Origin: Agromyces albus
GTDB taxonomy: Bacteria; Actinomycetota; Actinomycetes; Actinomycetales; Microbacteriaceae
NCBI RefSeq assembly: GCF_030815405.1
Contig: NZ_JAUSWX010000001.1
Location: forward strand, 4,030,001 to 4,094,000
Length of the DNA stretch: 64,000 nt
Direction of reading: 5' to 3'
Shown: piece by piece, positions 17,942 to 26,694 of the stretch
How the letters are laid out: each line of letters begins with the position of its first letter
Position numbering within the stretch: position 1 is the stretch's first letter
Made by a program: the position numbers and the translations under genes
The notes under the pieces: generated by a model
Database searches by the model: none
Seen by the model: the letters and a program-made list of their open reading frames with translations, nothing else
Told to the model about the DNA's origin: nothing

Positions 17942-18580
17942 TCAGAGAATGCCGAGGTCGCGCGCTCGCAGGGCTGCCTGCGTGCGGTCGCGCACGTCGA
18001 GCTTCGACAACACGCTCGTGACGAGGTTCTTGATCGTGCCCTCGGCGAGGAAGAGGGCGCCGGCGATCTCGCGGTTGCTGCGTCCCTCGGCGAGCAGTCG
18101 CACGACGTCGACCTCCCGATCGGAGAGCGGATGCCGCGTTGAGGGCCCATCCTGCGGCATTCGCGCCACTCGTGCCACGAGCTTCGCCGCCACCGACGGC
18201 TGGAGCACGGTCTCGCCCTGCCCGGCCGCGACGAGCGCCTCGACGAGCTTCGCCGACGACACGTCCTTGAGGAGGTAGCCGACGGCGCCGGCGCGCAAGG
18301 CCGCGAACACGTCCTCGTCGTCGTCGAACGTCGTCAGCGCGAGCACCCGAACGGCGGGCTGCTCGGCGCGGAGGCGTGCAGTGGCGGCGATGCCGTCGAG
18401 CACCGGCATCCGGAGGTCCATGAGCACGACGTCGGGACGTGACTCGGCGCTCGAGCGCACGGCCTCCTCGCCATTGGCCGCCTCGCCGACGACCTCGATC
18501 CCCGGCTGCACCTCGAGCAGGGTCGTGAGCGCCTCGCGGAAGAGCGCCTGGTCGTCGGCGACGAGCACGCGCACGGTCAT
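17942..18580 (-). CDS. NarL/LuxR-type response regulator
   Basis: A 212-residue two-component response regulator. The receiver domain has the acidic pair in VADDQ (Asp9, Asp10), phospho-acceptor Asp55 in VVLMDLRMP and the conserved Lys near 105 (YLLKD). The C-terminal GerE domain at about 148-205 has LSDREVDVVRLLAEGRSNREIA and the recognition helix EGTIKNLVTSVLSKL. Its ATG overlaps the kinase stop by four bases. Together they form a DesK/DesR-like system. The stimulus is unknown. Confidence 0.95.
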   Translation of the reverse strand: MTVRVLVADDQALFREALTTLLEVQPGIEVVGEAANGEEAVRSSAESRPDVVLMDLRMPVLDGIAATARLRAEQPAVRVLALTTFDDDEDVFAALRAGAVGYLLKDVSSAKLVEALVAAGQGETVLQPSVAAKLVARVARMPQDGPSTRHPLSDREVDVVRLLAEGRSNREIAGALFLAEGTIKNLVTSVLSKLDVRDRTQAALRARDLGIL

Positions 18581-19668
18581 CCCGGCACCTCCACGATGAG
18601 CGTGAGTCCGGCATCGCCGGCCGGGCCCAGGGACATCCGACCGCCCAGGCTTGTCGTTCGCTCGCGCAACCTGAGCCCGAAGCCCGTGGCCGGCATCTCG
18701 GGAAGGCCCCGGCCATCGTCGCGCACCTCGAGCCGTACCTGGTCGGCCTCCCGGTAGTCGAGCACGACGGCCGCGGTGCTCGCGCCGGCATGCTTGCGGA
18801 TGTTGGTGAGCCCCTCCTGTGCCGCACGAAAGAGCGATTCCTCGACCTCCGCGCGGAGCGGGCGGGCGAGGCCATGGACGTCGAGCGCGGTCGGAACGCC
18901 CGCGTCTGTCGACTCCGCGGCGAGCGTCTGCAGTGCTTCGGCCAGGGCGGGCCGTTGCTCGCGCAGCGAGCCGACCGATCGACGCACCTCAGCGAGGGCC
19001 TGGCCTGACTGCTCCTGCGCCTTGGCGAGCATGCTGTCGAGGCGCTCGGGGCCGGCCGTGCGAATGACGGCTCGGGCCGCCTCGAGCATCATCTGCACGA
19101 CGGTGAGGTGGTGACCCACGCCGTCGTGGATGTCGCGCGCGAGCCGGTTGCGCTCTTGGATGGTGGCCAGCTGCTCGGCCTGGGCGGCGTAACCGCGCAA
19201 CCGCTCATTGGCCTCGGCGAGCTCGGCTCTCGCCTTCCGTTCCCGCACGAGGAGCTCGGTGACGACGAGCGTGAAGGACGTGACCGCGAGGGTGCCGAGC
19301 CCCTCGCGCAACCCGTCCTGCCACTGCATGCCGAGGTGCACGAGTGGAATGGCGGCGGCCACCACGGCCGCGACCGGCAGCGGCAGGAGCAGGACGCTCT
19401 GCGAGACGAGCACGACGAGGAGCAGGACGGCGCCGACCGCCGCGCCCGAGAGCGTGAACACGGTGAACCCGAGCGGCAGCTGCACAGCGACGAACGCCAC
19501 CGCCCACCAGACCGAGCGCCCCTCGACGAAGCGGAACCCGAAGATCGCGAGCACGGAGTAGGCGAGCCCGACGAGCAGGGTCGGCACCGGCTGCTGCTCG
19601 AAGCTCGCGGAGCCGAGCGGCAGCGTCGCGTACGCGACGACGGTGAGGATGGCCAGGGCCCATTGCAC
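18577..19668 (-). CDS. DesK-type sensor histidine kinase
   Basis: A 363-residue membrane kinase. Five or six hydrophobic segments fill residues 1-140 with no large periplasmic domain, so it probably senses a membrane or intramembrane signal. The HisKA_3 box is ERNRLARDIHDGVGHHLTV with phospho-acceptor His181. The HATPase part has the N-box QEGLTNIRKHA and the G-box DDGRGLP. It is translated just before the NarL-type regulator with an ATGA overlap. The start is GTG at 19668. Confidence 0.93.
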   Translation of the reverse strand: MQWALAILTVVAYATLPLGSASFEQQPVPTLLVGLAYSVLAIFGFRFVEGRSVWWAVAFVAVQLPLGFTVFTLSGAAVGAVLLLVVLVSQSVLLLPLPVAAVVAAAIPLVHLGMQWQDGLREGLGTLAVTSFTLVVTELLVRERKARAELAEANERLRGYAAQAEQLATIQERNRLARDIHDGVGHHLTVVQMMLEAARAVIRTAGPERLDSMLAKAQEQSGQALAEVRRSVGSLREQRPALAEALQTLAAESTDAGVPTALDVHGLARPLRAEVEESLFRAAQEGLTNIRKHAGASTAAVVLDYREADQVRLEVRDDGRGLPEMPATGFGLRLRERTTSLGGRMSLGPAGDAGLTLIVEVPG

Positions 19669-19730
19669 CGTTCAACTGTGGGGGACACAGTGAGCGGGGT
19701 CAACCATCCCGATCGGAGGATGATGGATGC

Positions 19731-20168
19731 ATGCCCGCTGCCCACCGTCCTGGTCTTCGGATCGGCTCCGGACTCACGATCCCCGAGTCTGAGCTGTCTT
19801 GGCGGTTCTCGCGGTCATCCGGTCCCGGCGGGCAAGGCGTGAACACTGCCGACTCCCGAGCGGAACTCGTGTGGGATGTGGCCGGCTCGGCCGTCCTCTC
19901 TCCGTTCCAGCGGGAGCGACTGCTCGAGCGTCTGAGCAGTCGCCTTGTCGACGGAGTACTGACGATCACCGCATCCGAGCACCGCGCGCAATTGCGCAAC
20001 AGGAATGCTGCGCGTGCTCGGCTCGCCGCTGTCGTGGCCGACGCTCTGCGGCCGCCGTCACCGTCGCGACGACCGACGCGTCCGAGTCGCGGTGCCAAGG
20101 AAAGGCGCTTGGAAGCGAAGAAGCGGCGCACCGACGTCAAGCGACTGCGTCGCCCACCTCACGACTGA
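19731..20168 (+). CDS. arfB: alternative ribosome-rescue factor ArfB
   Basis: A 145-residue peptidyl-tRNA hydrolase that frees stalled ribosomes. The catalytic GGQ motif is at residues 33-35 within SRSSGPGGQGVN, followed by the conserved SRAEL stretch. The C-terminal tail is strongly basic (RPSRGAKERRLEAKKRR), as needed to enter the empty mRNA channel. The length separates it from full release factors of about 360 residues, which also have a codon-recognition domain. It is divergent from the DesK-type kinase gene. Confidence 0.92.
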   Translation: MPAAHRPGLRIGSGLTIPESELSWRFSRSSGPGGQGVNTADSRAELVWDVAGSAVLSPFQRERLLERLSSRLVDGVLTITASEHRAQLRNRNAARARLAAVVADALRPPSPSRRPTRPSRGAKERRLEAKKRRTDVKRLRRPPHD

Positions 20169-20300
20169 CCGCCGAGGTGGCACGCTTGGACGGGAGGACG
20201 CCGTCAACCTGCGCCGGCTTCGCCCGTTTGGGATCCTCAAACGGACGGCTCATGTGAGGATCCGCTTGCGCTCGGCAGGGCAAGCGCCGACGCTCATATT

Positions 20301-20780
20301 GTGGATAGCAGGGTGTGCATACGAACCGCGGGTCCGGCGGATGCGATCGGGCTGGCCCGGCTGAAGGAAGCCTGGGCGGATCTTCCGAGTCCCGCGACCG
20401 ACGCGGAGCGGACCGAGTTCGCTGGTTCGCTCGCTCGATGGATGCAGGAGCGGGGCGACAGCGTGATCTGCCAGGTTGCGGAGCTCGAGGGGGCGCTCAT
20501 CGGGATGGCATGGCTCATCGTGTTCGAGCGAGTGCCGGACATCCGAAACAGACAGCGGCGCACAGGAGACATCCAGAGCGTGTTCGTGCAGCCGAGTCAT
20601 CGAGCTCGCGGAATAGGCAGTCAATTGATCCGCACATTGACCGTCGTCGCTGACGATCTCGGCATCCCACGAGTTACGGTGAGCGCCAACTCGCAGGCCC
20701 TCGCCATCTATCAAGCCCTCGGCTTCGTCGAGACGCCGTTTCTGCTTGAACGACGGGCGCGGGCCATGTCGTCGCGCTGA
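20301..20780 (+). CDS. GNAT family N-acetyltransferase
   Basis: A 159-residue acetyltransferase. Motif A is IQSVFVQPSHRARGIGSQLI at about residues 90-109, with the H-R-A-R-G-I-G loop for acetyl-CoA. Motif B is YQALGFVETPFLLER near the end. The N-terminus (RTAGPADAIGLARLKEAWADLP) is typical of GNAT proteins fused to no other domain. The acceptor is unknown. The start is GTG at 20301. No close neighbour shares its direction within an obvious operon. Confidence 0.88.
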   Translation: MDSRVCIRTAGPADAIGLARLKEAWADLPSPATDAERTEFAGSLARWMQERGDSVICQVAELEGALIGMAWLIVFERVPDIRNRQRRTGDIQSVFVQPSHRARGIGSQLIRTLTVVADDLGIPRVTVSANSQALAIYQALGFVETPFLLERRARAMSSR

Positions 20781-20850
20781 ACGATCGCTTTGCGGATCAG
20801 CCCGCTCTCGTGAGTGACGGGCCAGCAGCAGTCGGTGCCACACTTAAGTC

Positions 20851-21279
20851 ATGGGTGAACCGAAGACGGTGCCGACGGATGCGGACGTGCACCAGTTCCT
20901 CGACGCGGCCGCGACTGCCCGCCGCCGTGAGGAAGGGCTTCGGCTCGCCGAGATCTTCGGCGAGGTCACGGGCACGGATCCGGTCATGTGGGGTCCCACG
21001 ATGGTGGGATACGGCAGCTTCCGCTACATCTCGCGGGCGAACCCGCGCACGCGCGGGAACTGGTTCAAGACCGGGTTCTCGCCCCGCAAGGCGCAGTTGA
21101 CGTTCTACGGACTGAACGACCTGCCGGAGGCCACCGCACTGCTTCCGAAGCTGGGCACTTTCACGGAGGGCGTCAGCTGCGTGTACGCCAAGAAGCTCGA
21201 CGACCTCGATCTCGAGGTGCTGCGCCAGCTGATCGCGATCGCGTGGTCACGGGCAGACGACCCCGAAGCGACGTCGTGA
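20851..21279 (+). CDS. DUF1801 family protein
   Basis: A 142-residue protein matching DUF1801 (YdhG-like): MWGPTMVGYGSFRYISRANPR corresponds to the conserved W-G-x-x-x-x-G-F/Y-G motif, followed by WFKTGFSPRKAQLTFYGL and the C-terminal KKLDDLDLEVLRQLI. The family has no established biochemical role, although some members are thought to bind iron or small molecules. It is soluble and stands alone between convergent and divergent genes. Confidence 0.88.
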   Translation: MGEPKTVPTDADVHQFLDAAATARRREEGLRLAEIFGEVTGTDPVMWGPTMVGYGSFRYISRANPRTRGNWFKTGFSPRKAQLTFYGLNDLPEATALLPKLGTFTEGVSCVYAKKLDDLDLEVLRQLIAIAWSRADDPEATS

Positions 21280-21365
21280 GGACGCCTCGGGCGCCCTCGA
21301 CCGAACACCGGTAGGGCGCACCTGATCAGCGCGGATCGTCGCCGGTGGGAGCCGAATTCGGGGCC

Positions 21366-22529
21366 TCACGCCCCGATCGACGCGTCGCGGGGGAGCAGCA
21401 GGTCGAAGCGGCATCCGCCGGGCACATTGCGCACCGAGACCTCGCCGCGGTGCGCGCTCATGATGCCCTTGACGATCGCGAGGCCGAGGCCGAGGCCGGC
21501 GCCGCCGCTAGATCGGGTGTCCTCGAGTGAGGGTGTGCGCGCCTTCGAGCCACGCCAGGCGGGTTCGAACACGCGGTCGAGGTCGGCCTCGTCGATGCCG
21601 CCGCCCGCATCGATGACCGAGACCATCGCCCGGTCGTCGACGAGATCGACGGCGACCGTGATGGGCGAGCCCTGCGGGGTGTGCTGGATCACGTTCATGA
21701 GCAGGTTGCCGATCGCCCGCGAGAGCTGTCGCGGGTCGGCCATCACGACGAGCTCTTGCGCGAGCGGCGCCTCGACGCGGATCTCGCGCCCTTGCGACGC
21801 GGGCCGCAGGTCGGCGACCGTGTCGCTCACGATGTCGTAGAGCGACACCTCCTTGAGTGAGAGGCGCAGCGCGTCGGAGTCGATCTTCGAGAGCTCGAAG
21901 AGGTCGTCGACCATGCTCGAGAGCTGGTCGACCTGCATGCGCATCTGGCGGTGATAGCGGGCGGGATCGGCCGCGATGCCGTCTTCGAGGGCCTCGGCCA
22001 TCGCACGGATGCCGGAGAGCGGTGTGCGCAGGTCGTGCGAGATCCACGCGACGAGCTCCCGGCGGGAGGCCTCTATGCGCTGCTCGCGCTCGCGGGACTC
22101 GGCGAGCTTCGCGCTCGTCGCCACGAGCTCGTCGGCGAGCGCGTTGAGCTCGCTGTTCGAGTACCGGCCCGCCGACTCGAGCCGCTCGCCCGCGCCGATG
22201 CGACGCGCAGCGAGCGAGAGCAACCGCGAGTTGCGCGCGACGAGCCACCCCAGTACGGCGACGAGCACGAGCGACACGACCCCCGAGATCGCCGAGACGG
22301 CGATCGCGACCGTGAGGTCGTGCTCCGAGAGGTACATCTGGTTCGCGGCGCCGACCATGCTCGCGACGACCGACACGATCGCGGCGAGCACGAGCACGCA
22401 CACCTGCACGACGACCGACGTTCGCCGCAGCATCAGCAGCGCCAGGAGCGCGAGCCCGCCGACGACGGCAGTCGTCGTGAGCGCGACGACCGCCACCGCG
22501 ACGAGATCAGACCACGGCATCGGAGACAC
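21366..22529 (-). CDS. sensor histidine kinase of OmpR-type system
   Basis: A 387-residue kinase with three hydrophobic segments at about residues 8-34, 38-62 and 75-97, with only a short extracytoplasmic loop. A HAMP-like linker leads to the HisKA box, where the phospho-acceptor is His165 in WISHDLRTPL. The ATPase domain shows the N-box IGNLLMNVIQHTP, the G1 box DAGGGID and the G2 box GLGLGLAIV. It overlaps the response-regulator gene: the GTG at 22529 gives 23 bases of overlap, and ATG 22520 is the alternative. The signal is unknown. Confidence 0.92.
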   Translation of the reverse strand: MSPMPWSDLVAVAVVALTTTAVVGGLALLALLMLRRTSVVVQVCVLVLAAIVSVVASMVGAANQMYLSEHDLTVAIAVSAISGVVSLVLVAVLGWLVARNSRLLSLAARRIGAGERLESAGRYSNSELNALADELVATSAKLAESREREQRIEASRRELVAWISHDLRTPLSGIRAMAEALEDGIAADPARYHRQMRMQVDQLSSMVDDLFELSKIDSDALRLSLKEVSLYDIVSDTVADLRPASQGREIRVEAPLAQELVVMADPRQLSRAIGNLLMNVIQHTPQGSPITVAVDLVDDRAMVSVIDAGGGIDEADLDRVFEPAWRGSKARTPSLEDTRSSGGAGLGLGLAIVKGIMSAHRGEVSVRNVPGGCRFDLLLPRDASIGA

Positions 22530-23256
22530 CGCCCATCGTGAATCGATAGCCGACGCCCCAGACGGTCGTCAGCAAGACGGGCGAGCGCGGGTCGCGTTCG
22601 ATCTTCTCCCGCAAGCGGCGCACGTGCACCGTCACCGTCGAGAGGTCGCCGTAGGTCCAGCCCCACACGGTTCGCAGCAGCTCCTCACGGCTGAAGACCT
22701 GGTTCGGATGCTTCAGCAGGAACTCGAACAGGTCGAACTCGCGCGCCGTCAGGGCCAGCTCGACGCCCGCCCGGGTCGCGACGTGCGCCGACGGGTCGAG
22801 GCGGAACTCGCCGTACTCGAGCACGGACTCGGGCGTGAACTCCCCGATCGACCGGCGGAGCACCGACTGCACCCGCAAGACGAGCTCGCGCGTCGAGAAC
22901 GGCTTCGAGAGGTAGTCGTCGGCACCCGCCTCGAGACCCGCGATGCGATCGTCTTCGGACCCGAGAGCCGTGAGCAGGATGACCGGGGTCGACATGCGTT
23001 CGCGAAGCCGCCGGAACACCTCGAGTCCGTCGATGCCGGGCAGCATGCGGTCGAGCACGATGAGGTCGGGTGCGACCCGCTCGGCGGCCTCGAGTGCGGC
23101 GAATCCGTCGCTCGCCTCCTCGACCACGAAGCCCGTGGCGCGCAGGTAGCTCGACGCGACCTCGGCGACCGTCGGATCGTCGTCGACGAGGAGCACTCGA
23201 CGGCCCACGAGATCTTCATTGCCGATCGACGACGGCGGAAGGTGAGGCACGTTCAC
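22507..23256 (-). CDS. OmpR/PhoB-type response regulator
   Basis: A 249-residue two-domain regulator. The receiver has the acidic cluster LLVDDDP at about 23-28, phospho-acceptor Asp69 (IVLDRMLPG) and Lys118 (YLSKPFS). The winged-helix effector at about 148-240 contains LTAREFDLFEFLLKHPNQVFSREELL and the recognition segment VTVHVRRLREKIE. It is transcribed first, with the kinase overlapping its end, which gives equal synthesis of both partners. The start is GTG at 23256. A leader of about 18 residues precedes the receiver. Confidence 0.94.
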   Translation of the reverse strand: MNVPHLPPSSIGNEDLVGRRVLLVDDDPTVAEVASSYLRATGFVVEEASDGFAALEAAERVAPDLIVLDRMLPGIDGLEVFRRLRERMSTPVILLTALGSEDDRIAGLEAGADDYLSKPFSTRELVLRVQSVLRRSIGEFTPESVLEYGEFRLDPSAHVATRAGVELALTAREFDLFEFLLKHPNQVFSREELLRTVWGWTYGDLSTVTVHVRRLREKIERDPRSPVLLTTVWGVGYRFTMGGVSDAVV

Positions 23257-23329
23257 AGACTACGACCGCCCTGCGGAGGCGGCGCCTCGCATCGGCGAAT
23301 CGTTCGCGTTCCGTAAGACCTGCGCCCGG

Positions 23330-23953
23330 TCAGGCGTCGAGGTCGACGATGCCGCGCAGGTAGACCTCGAGCTCGTCGGCCATGTCGACGCCGTCTCGGT
23401 CGAGCAGCCACTGCACCTGGAGGCCGTCCATGAGCGCGACCGTGGCACGGGCGGCGCTCTCGGGGCGCAGCCCTGGTCGCAGGATGCCGCGCTCTGCGCA
23501 GCGGGCGAAATTGTGCGTGAGCCTGCTGACGGTGAGATCGTAGCGACCGACGAAGTAGTCATGAGCCGGATGATCGGGCGAGGTTCCCTCGGCTGAGAGT
23601 GTGCAGTACAGCTCGACCACCCCGGGTACCGAGGCGTTGTAGCGGGCGAGGGTGATGAGGCCGCGGATCGGCTCGAGCGGATCCGCGGCATCGAACGGCA
23701 CCATCTCCATGGCGTGCTCGTCGCGGAGTTCGAGCACGGCCGCGAGGAGCGCGCTCTTGTTCGGGAAGTGATGCAGCAGCCCGGCCTCGCTCATGCCGAC
23801 GTGGCTCGCCATCTCGCGCAGCGAACCGGCCCGGTACCCGCCTTTGGCGAACACCGCGAGCGCGGCCTCGAGGATCGCGGCCCGCTTCATGCCGGTCTTG
23901 GCATACGAGCCTCGCGGCTTGTTCCGCCCGGTCGTGGCAGTGGCCTTGTTCAC
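23330..23953 (-). CDS. TetR/AcrR regulator of the glycoside locus
   Basis: A 207-residue TetR-family regulator. The helix-turn-helix spans about residues 20-66 (ILEAALAVFAKGGYRAGSLREMASHVGMSEAGLLHHF), and the ligand domain ends with a TetR_C-like segment (ARATVALMDGLQVQWLLDRDGVDMADEL). This sequence type is common among actinobacterial regulators encoded beside sugar-uptake operons. The GTG at 23953 is supported by GGAGG seven bases upstream. It is divergent from the ABC importer and glycosidase operon that starts at 24137. Control of that operon by an imported sugar is the likely role, but this is inferred from position. Confidence 0.88.
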   Translation of the reverse strand: MNKATATTGRNKPRGSYAKTGMKRAAILEAALAVFAKGGYRAGSLREMASHVGMSEAGLLHHFPNKSALLAAVLELRDEHAMEMVPFDAADPLEPIRGLITLARYNASVPGVVELYCTLSAEGTSPDHPAHDYFVGRYDLTVSRLTHNFARCAERGILRPGLRPESAARATVALMDGLQVQWLLDRDGVDMADELEVYLRGIVDLDA

Positions 23954-24048
23954 TACGCCCTCCTGCTCAATCTCGACGAGCCTAACCGCCGCGTGTGGCG
24001 GGGCATCCGTCGGCCCGTCGAAGATCATCGTGTCACGCTCTGAAATAA

Positions 24049-24071
24049 AAACCTAGTGGTCACTCGGGTTT
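24049..24071. promoter_or_regulatory. candidate TetR operator upstream of the ABC-glycosidase operon
   Basis: A near-palindrome with left arm AACCTAGTG and right arm CACTCGGGTT around a GT centre. The arms match except for one inserted base and one substitution, and the core AGTG/CACT is exact. It lies 65 bases upstream of the binding-protein start in the 183-base divergent space between the TetR gene and the operon. The operator role is inferred. Confidence 0.5.
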
Positions 24072-24136
24072 CATGGTAACTTCTCGTCTCACGAGGCGAT
24101 CCGCAGGGGTATCGCCGCCGACCAAGAGGACCGAAG

Positions 24137-25660
24137 ATGCTCCGATGGAGAACCGCCACAGCAGCTGTCGCCATCACCGCCGCACTCGCACTGTCGAGCT
24201 GCGCCGCTGATACGGGATCCACCCAAGGGGGAGGAGGCACGCTCACGCTCGGTGCCATCGTCGCGCCGACGACGTTCGACCCCGCCGGTTCGGAATGGGG
24301 CAACCGCGCCCCCTTCTACCAGGCGGTGTACGACACCCTCCTGCTCGCCACGTCCGAGGGTGAGATCGAGCCGTTCCTGGCCGAGTCGTTCGAGTACAAC
24401 GACGACAACACCGTGCTGACCCTCACGATCCGCGACGACGTCACCTTCACGGATGGCTCCAAGCTCGACGCCGATGTCGTGAAGCAGAACCTCGAGCGGT
24501 TCCAGACCGGCACGTCTCCCGACGCCGGGTACTTCGCGGGCATCACTTCGGTCGAGGCACCCGACGCCACGACCGTGGTCATCACCCTCGCGGCGCCCGA
24601 CCCCGCGATGCTGAACTACCTCACCCGCGACCCGGGGCTGATCGCGAGTGCCGAGGCACTTGCCGACCCCGACTCGCTCGCCACCGACCCGGTCGGCTCG
24701 GGCCCGTACGTGCTCGACACTGCGGCGACCGTCACCGGAACGAGCTACACGTACACGAAGAACCCCGACTACTGGAACCCCGACCTCCAGCACTACGACA
24801 CCCTCACGATCAACGTGCTCGCCGATGCCACGGCAGGCCTGAACGCGATCAAGGCCGGGGAGGTCAACGGCATCAAGCTCGCGAGCAACGACAACCTCGC
24901 CGAGGTCGAAGGCGCCGGCTGGACCGTCAATGCCAACGAACTCGACTTCCAGGGCCTCCTCCTGCTCGACCGCGCCGGCACCATGAGCGAACCGCTCTCC
25001 GACGTGCGCGTGCGCCAGGCCATCAACTACGCGTTCGACCGCGAGGCGCTGCTCACCGCGCTGCAGAGCGACCACGGCACCGTCACCGGCCAGGTCTTCC
25101 CCGAGTCGAGCCCGGCGTTCGACCCGGCGCTCGACGAGCGCTACCCCTATGACCCCGAGAAGGCCAAGGACCTGCTCGCGGAGGCGGGCTACGCCGACGG
25201 GTTCACACTCTCGATGCCGAGCTCCACGGTGCTCGGCTCGACCACCTACACGCTCCTCAGCCAGCAGCTCGCCGACATCGGCATCACGGCGGAGTACACC
25301 GACCCGGGCAACAACTTCATCGCCGACCTGCTCGCGCCGAAGTTCCCCGCGTCGTTCATGGCACTCGAGCAGAACCCCGACTGGCAGCTCATCCAGTTCA
25401 TGATCGCCCCGAACTCCGTATTCAACCCGTTCAAGTACGCGGATCCGCAGGTCGACGAGTACCTCGCCCAGATCCAGGCGGGCGACGAGGCCACCCAGGC
25501 CGAGGTGGCCAAGCAGCTCAACGAGTACATCGTCGAGCAGGCCTGGTTCGCCCCGTTCTACCGCGTGCAGAACAGCGTCCCGACCGACGCCAACACGAGC
25601 GTCGAGATGATGCCGACGAACGTGTACCCGGCCATCTACGACTTCCAGCCGAAGGGCTGA
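24137..25660 (+). CDS. ABC transporter substrate-binding lipoprotein, peptide/oligosaccharide family
   Basis: A 507-residue family-5 extracellular solute-binding protein. The N-terminus is a lipoprotein signal peptide with the lipobox A-L-S-S-C, so Cys22 should be lipidated and the protein anchored on the outer face of the membrane. The family motif region FTDGSKLDADVVKQNLERF and the later VRQAINYAFDREALL are typical of DppA/OppA-like proteins. In this family dipeptides are not the only ligands. Several members bind cellobiose, xylo-, manno- or other oligosaccharides, and five glycosidase genes downstream favour a sugar or glycoside ligand here. It is the first gene of the operon, and a strong hairpin follows it. 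Confidence 0.92.
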   Translation: MLRWRTATAAVAITAALALSSCAADTGSTQGGGGTLTLGAIVAPTTFDPAGSEWGNRAPFYQAVYDTLLLATSEGEIEPFLAESFEYNDDNTVLTLTIRDDVTFTDGSKLDADVVKQNLERFQTGTSPDAGYFAGITSVEAPDATTVVITLAAPDPAMLNYLTRDPGLIASAEALADPDSLATDPVGSGPYVLDTAATVTGTSYTYTKNPDYWNPDLQHYDTLTINVLADATAGLNAIKAGEVNGIKLASNDNLAEVEGAGWTVNANELDFQGLLLLDRAGTMSEPLSDVRVRQAINYAFDREALLTALQSDHGTVTGQVFPESSPAFDPALDERYPYDPEKAKDLLAEAGYADGFTLSMPSSTVLGSTTYTLLSQQLADIGITAEYTDPGNNFIADLLAPKFPASFMALEQNPDWQLIQFMIAPNSVFNPFKYADPQVDEYLAQIQAGDEATQAEVAKQLNEYIVEQAWFAPFYRVQNSVPTDANTSVEMMPTNVYPAIYDFQPKG

Positions 25661-25668
25661 CGAAGTCT

Positions 25669-25702
25669 CCCGGCCCGTCCTGGAAGACCAGGGCGGGCCG
25701 GG
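25669..25702 (+). terminator. intercistronic hairpin after binding-protein gene
   Basis: A 15-base stem (CCCGGCCCGTCCTGG with CCAGGGCGGGCCGGG, one T-G wobble) closes on an AAGA loop eight bases after the stop. No run of T follows it, so it may be a partial terminator or a block to 3' exonuclease that keeps binding-protein mRNA more abundant than the permease part. Both are common after such genes. Confidence 0.75.
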
Positions 25703-25752
25703 TCCCACCGCGGGCCTCGGGCCCGGCCCGTTCCGACAACCACGGAGTACCC

Positions 25753-26694
25753 ATGCTGCCATTCGTGTTGCGCCGCCTCGCATCGGGCGTCGTGCTCGTG
25801 TTCGTGATCTCGGTGATCGCGTACGCGCTCCTCTACCTCGGCGGCGGTGACATCGCCCGCCGCATCCTCGGCCAGAACGCGACCGACGACGTCGTCGCGC
25901 AGAAGGCCGCCGATCTCGGCCTCGACCAGCCGCTGCTCACCCAGTACTTCGACTGGCTCACCTCGGCGTTCGGCGGCGACCTCGGCCGCTCGTGGTTCAC
26001 GGGCCAGCTCGTGGCGGTCAGCGTCTCGAGCCGGCTCGCCGTCACCCTCTCGATCGTGATCGGCGCGACGATCATCGCGGCGATCGTCGCGGTCGTGCTC
26101 GGTGTGCTCGCGGCCCGCCGCGGCGGCTGGATCGACAATGTCGTGCAGTTCGTGTCCGTGATCGGGTTCGCGATCCCCGGCTTCCTCATCGCCCTCGTGC
26201 TCGTGCTCGTCTTCGCGATCAACCTCGGGTTGTTCAAGGCGACCGGGTACGTTCCGTTCGCCTCGTCGCCGAGCGGATGGATCACATCGGTGACCCTGCC
26301 GGTCGTCGCGCTCTCGATCGGAGCCATCGCAACGGTCGCCCAGCAGGTGCGCGGGTCGGTGCTCGACGCGCTCTCGCGCGACTACGTGCGCACCCTCCGC
26401 AGCCGAGGGCTCAGCACCAACCGGGTCGTCTACAAGCACGTGCTGCGGAATGCGGGCGGGCCGGCGCTCGCCGTGCTCGCCGTGCAATTCATCGGCCTGC
26501 TCGGCGCCGCCGTCATCGTCGAGCAGATCTTCGCGCTCCCGGGCCTCGGGCAGCTCGCAGTGCAGGCCACGGGCGCCGGCGACATCCCCGTCGTCATGGG
26601 CGTCGTGATCGTCAGCGCGATCATCGTCGTCATCGTGAACCTCCTCATCGACCTCGCGCAGGCGGCCCTCAACCCGAAGGTGAGACTGTCATGA
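25753..26694 (+). CDS. ABC transporter permease, DppB-type
   Basis: A 313-residue inner-membrane permease with six hydrophobic segments. The N-terminal helix MLPFVLRRLASGVVLVFVISVIAY and the first loop with GLDQPLLTQYFDWL are typical of DppB/OppB proteins. The cytoplasmic coupling loop reads DYVRTLRSRGLSTNRVVYKHVLRNA, matching the EAA-like consensus that docks on the ATPase. It follows the hairpin, and its end overlaps the permease-ATPase fusion by four bases. Confidence 0.93.
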   Translation: MLPFVLRRLASGVVLVFVISVIAYALLYLGGGDIARRILGQNATDDVVAQKAADLGLDQPLLTQYFDWLTSAFGGDLGRSWFTGQLVAVSVSSRLAVTLSIVIGATIIAAIVAVVLGVLAARRGGWIDNVVQFVSVIGFAIPGFLIALVLVLVFAINLGLFKATGYVPFASSPSGWITSVTLPVVALSIGAIATVAQQVRGSVLDALSRDYVRTLRSRGLSTNRVVYKHVLRNAGGPALAVLAVQFIGLLGAAVIVEQIFALPGLGQLAVQATGAGDIPVVMGVVIVSAIIVVIVNLLIDLAQAALNPKVRLS

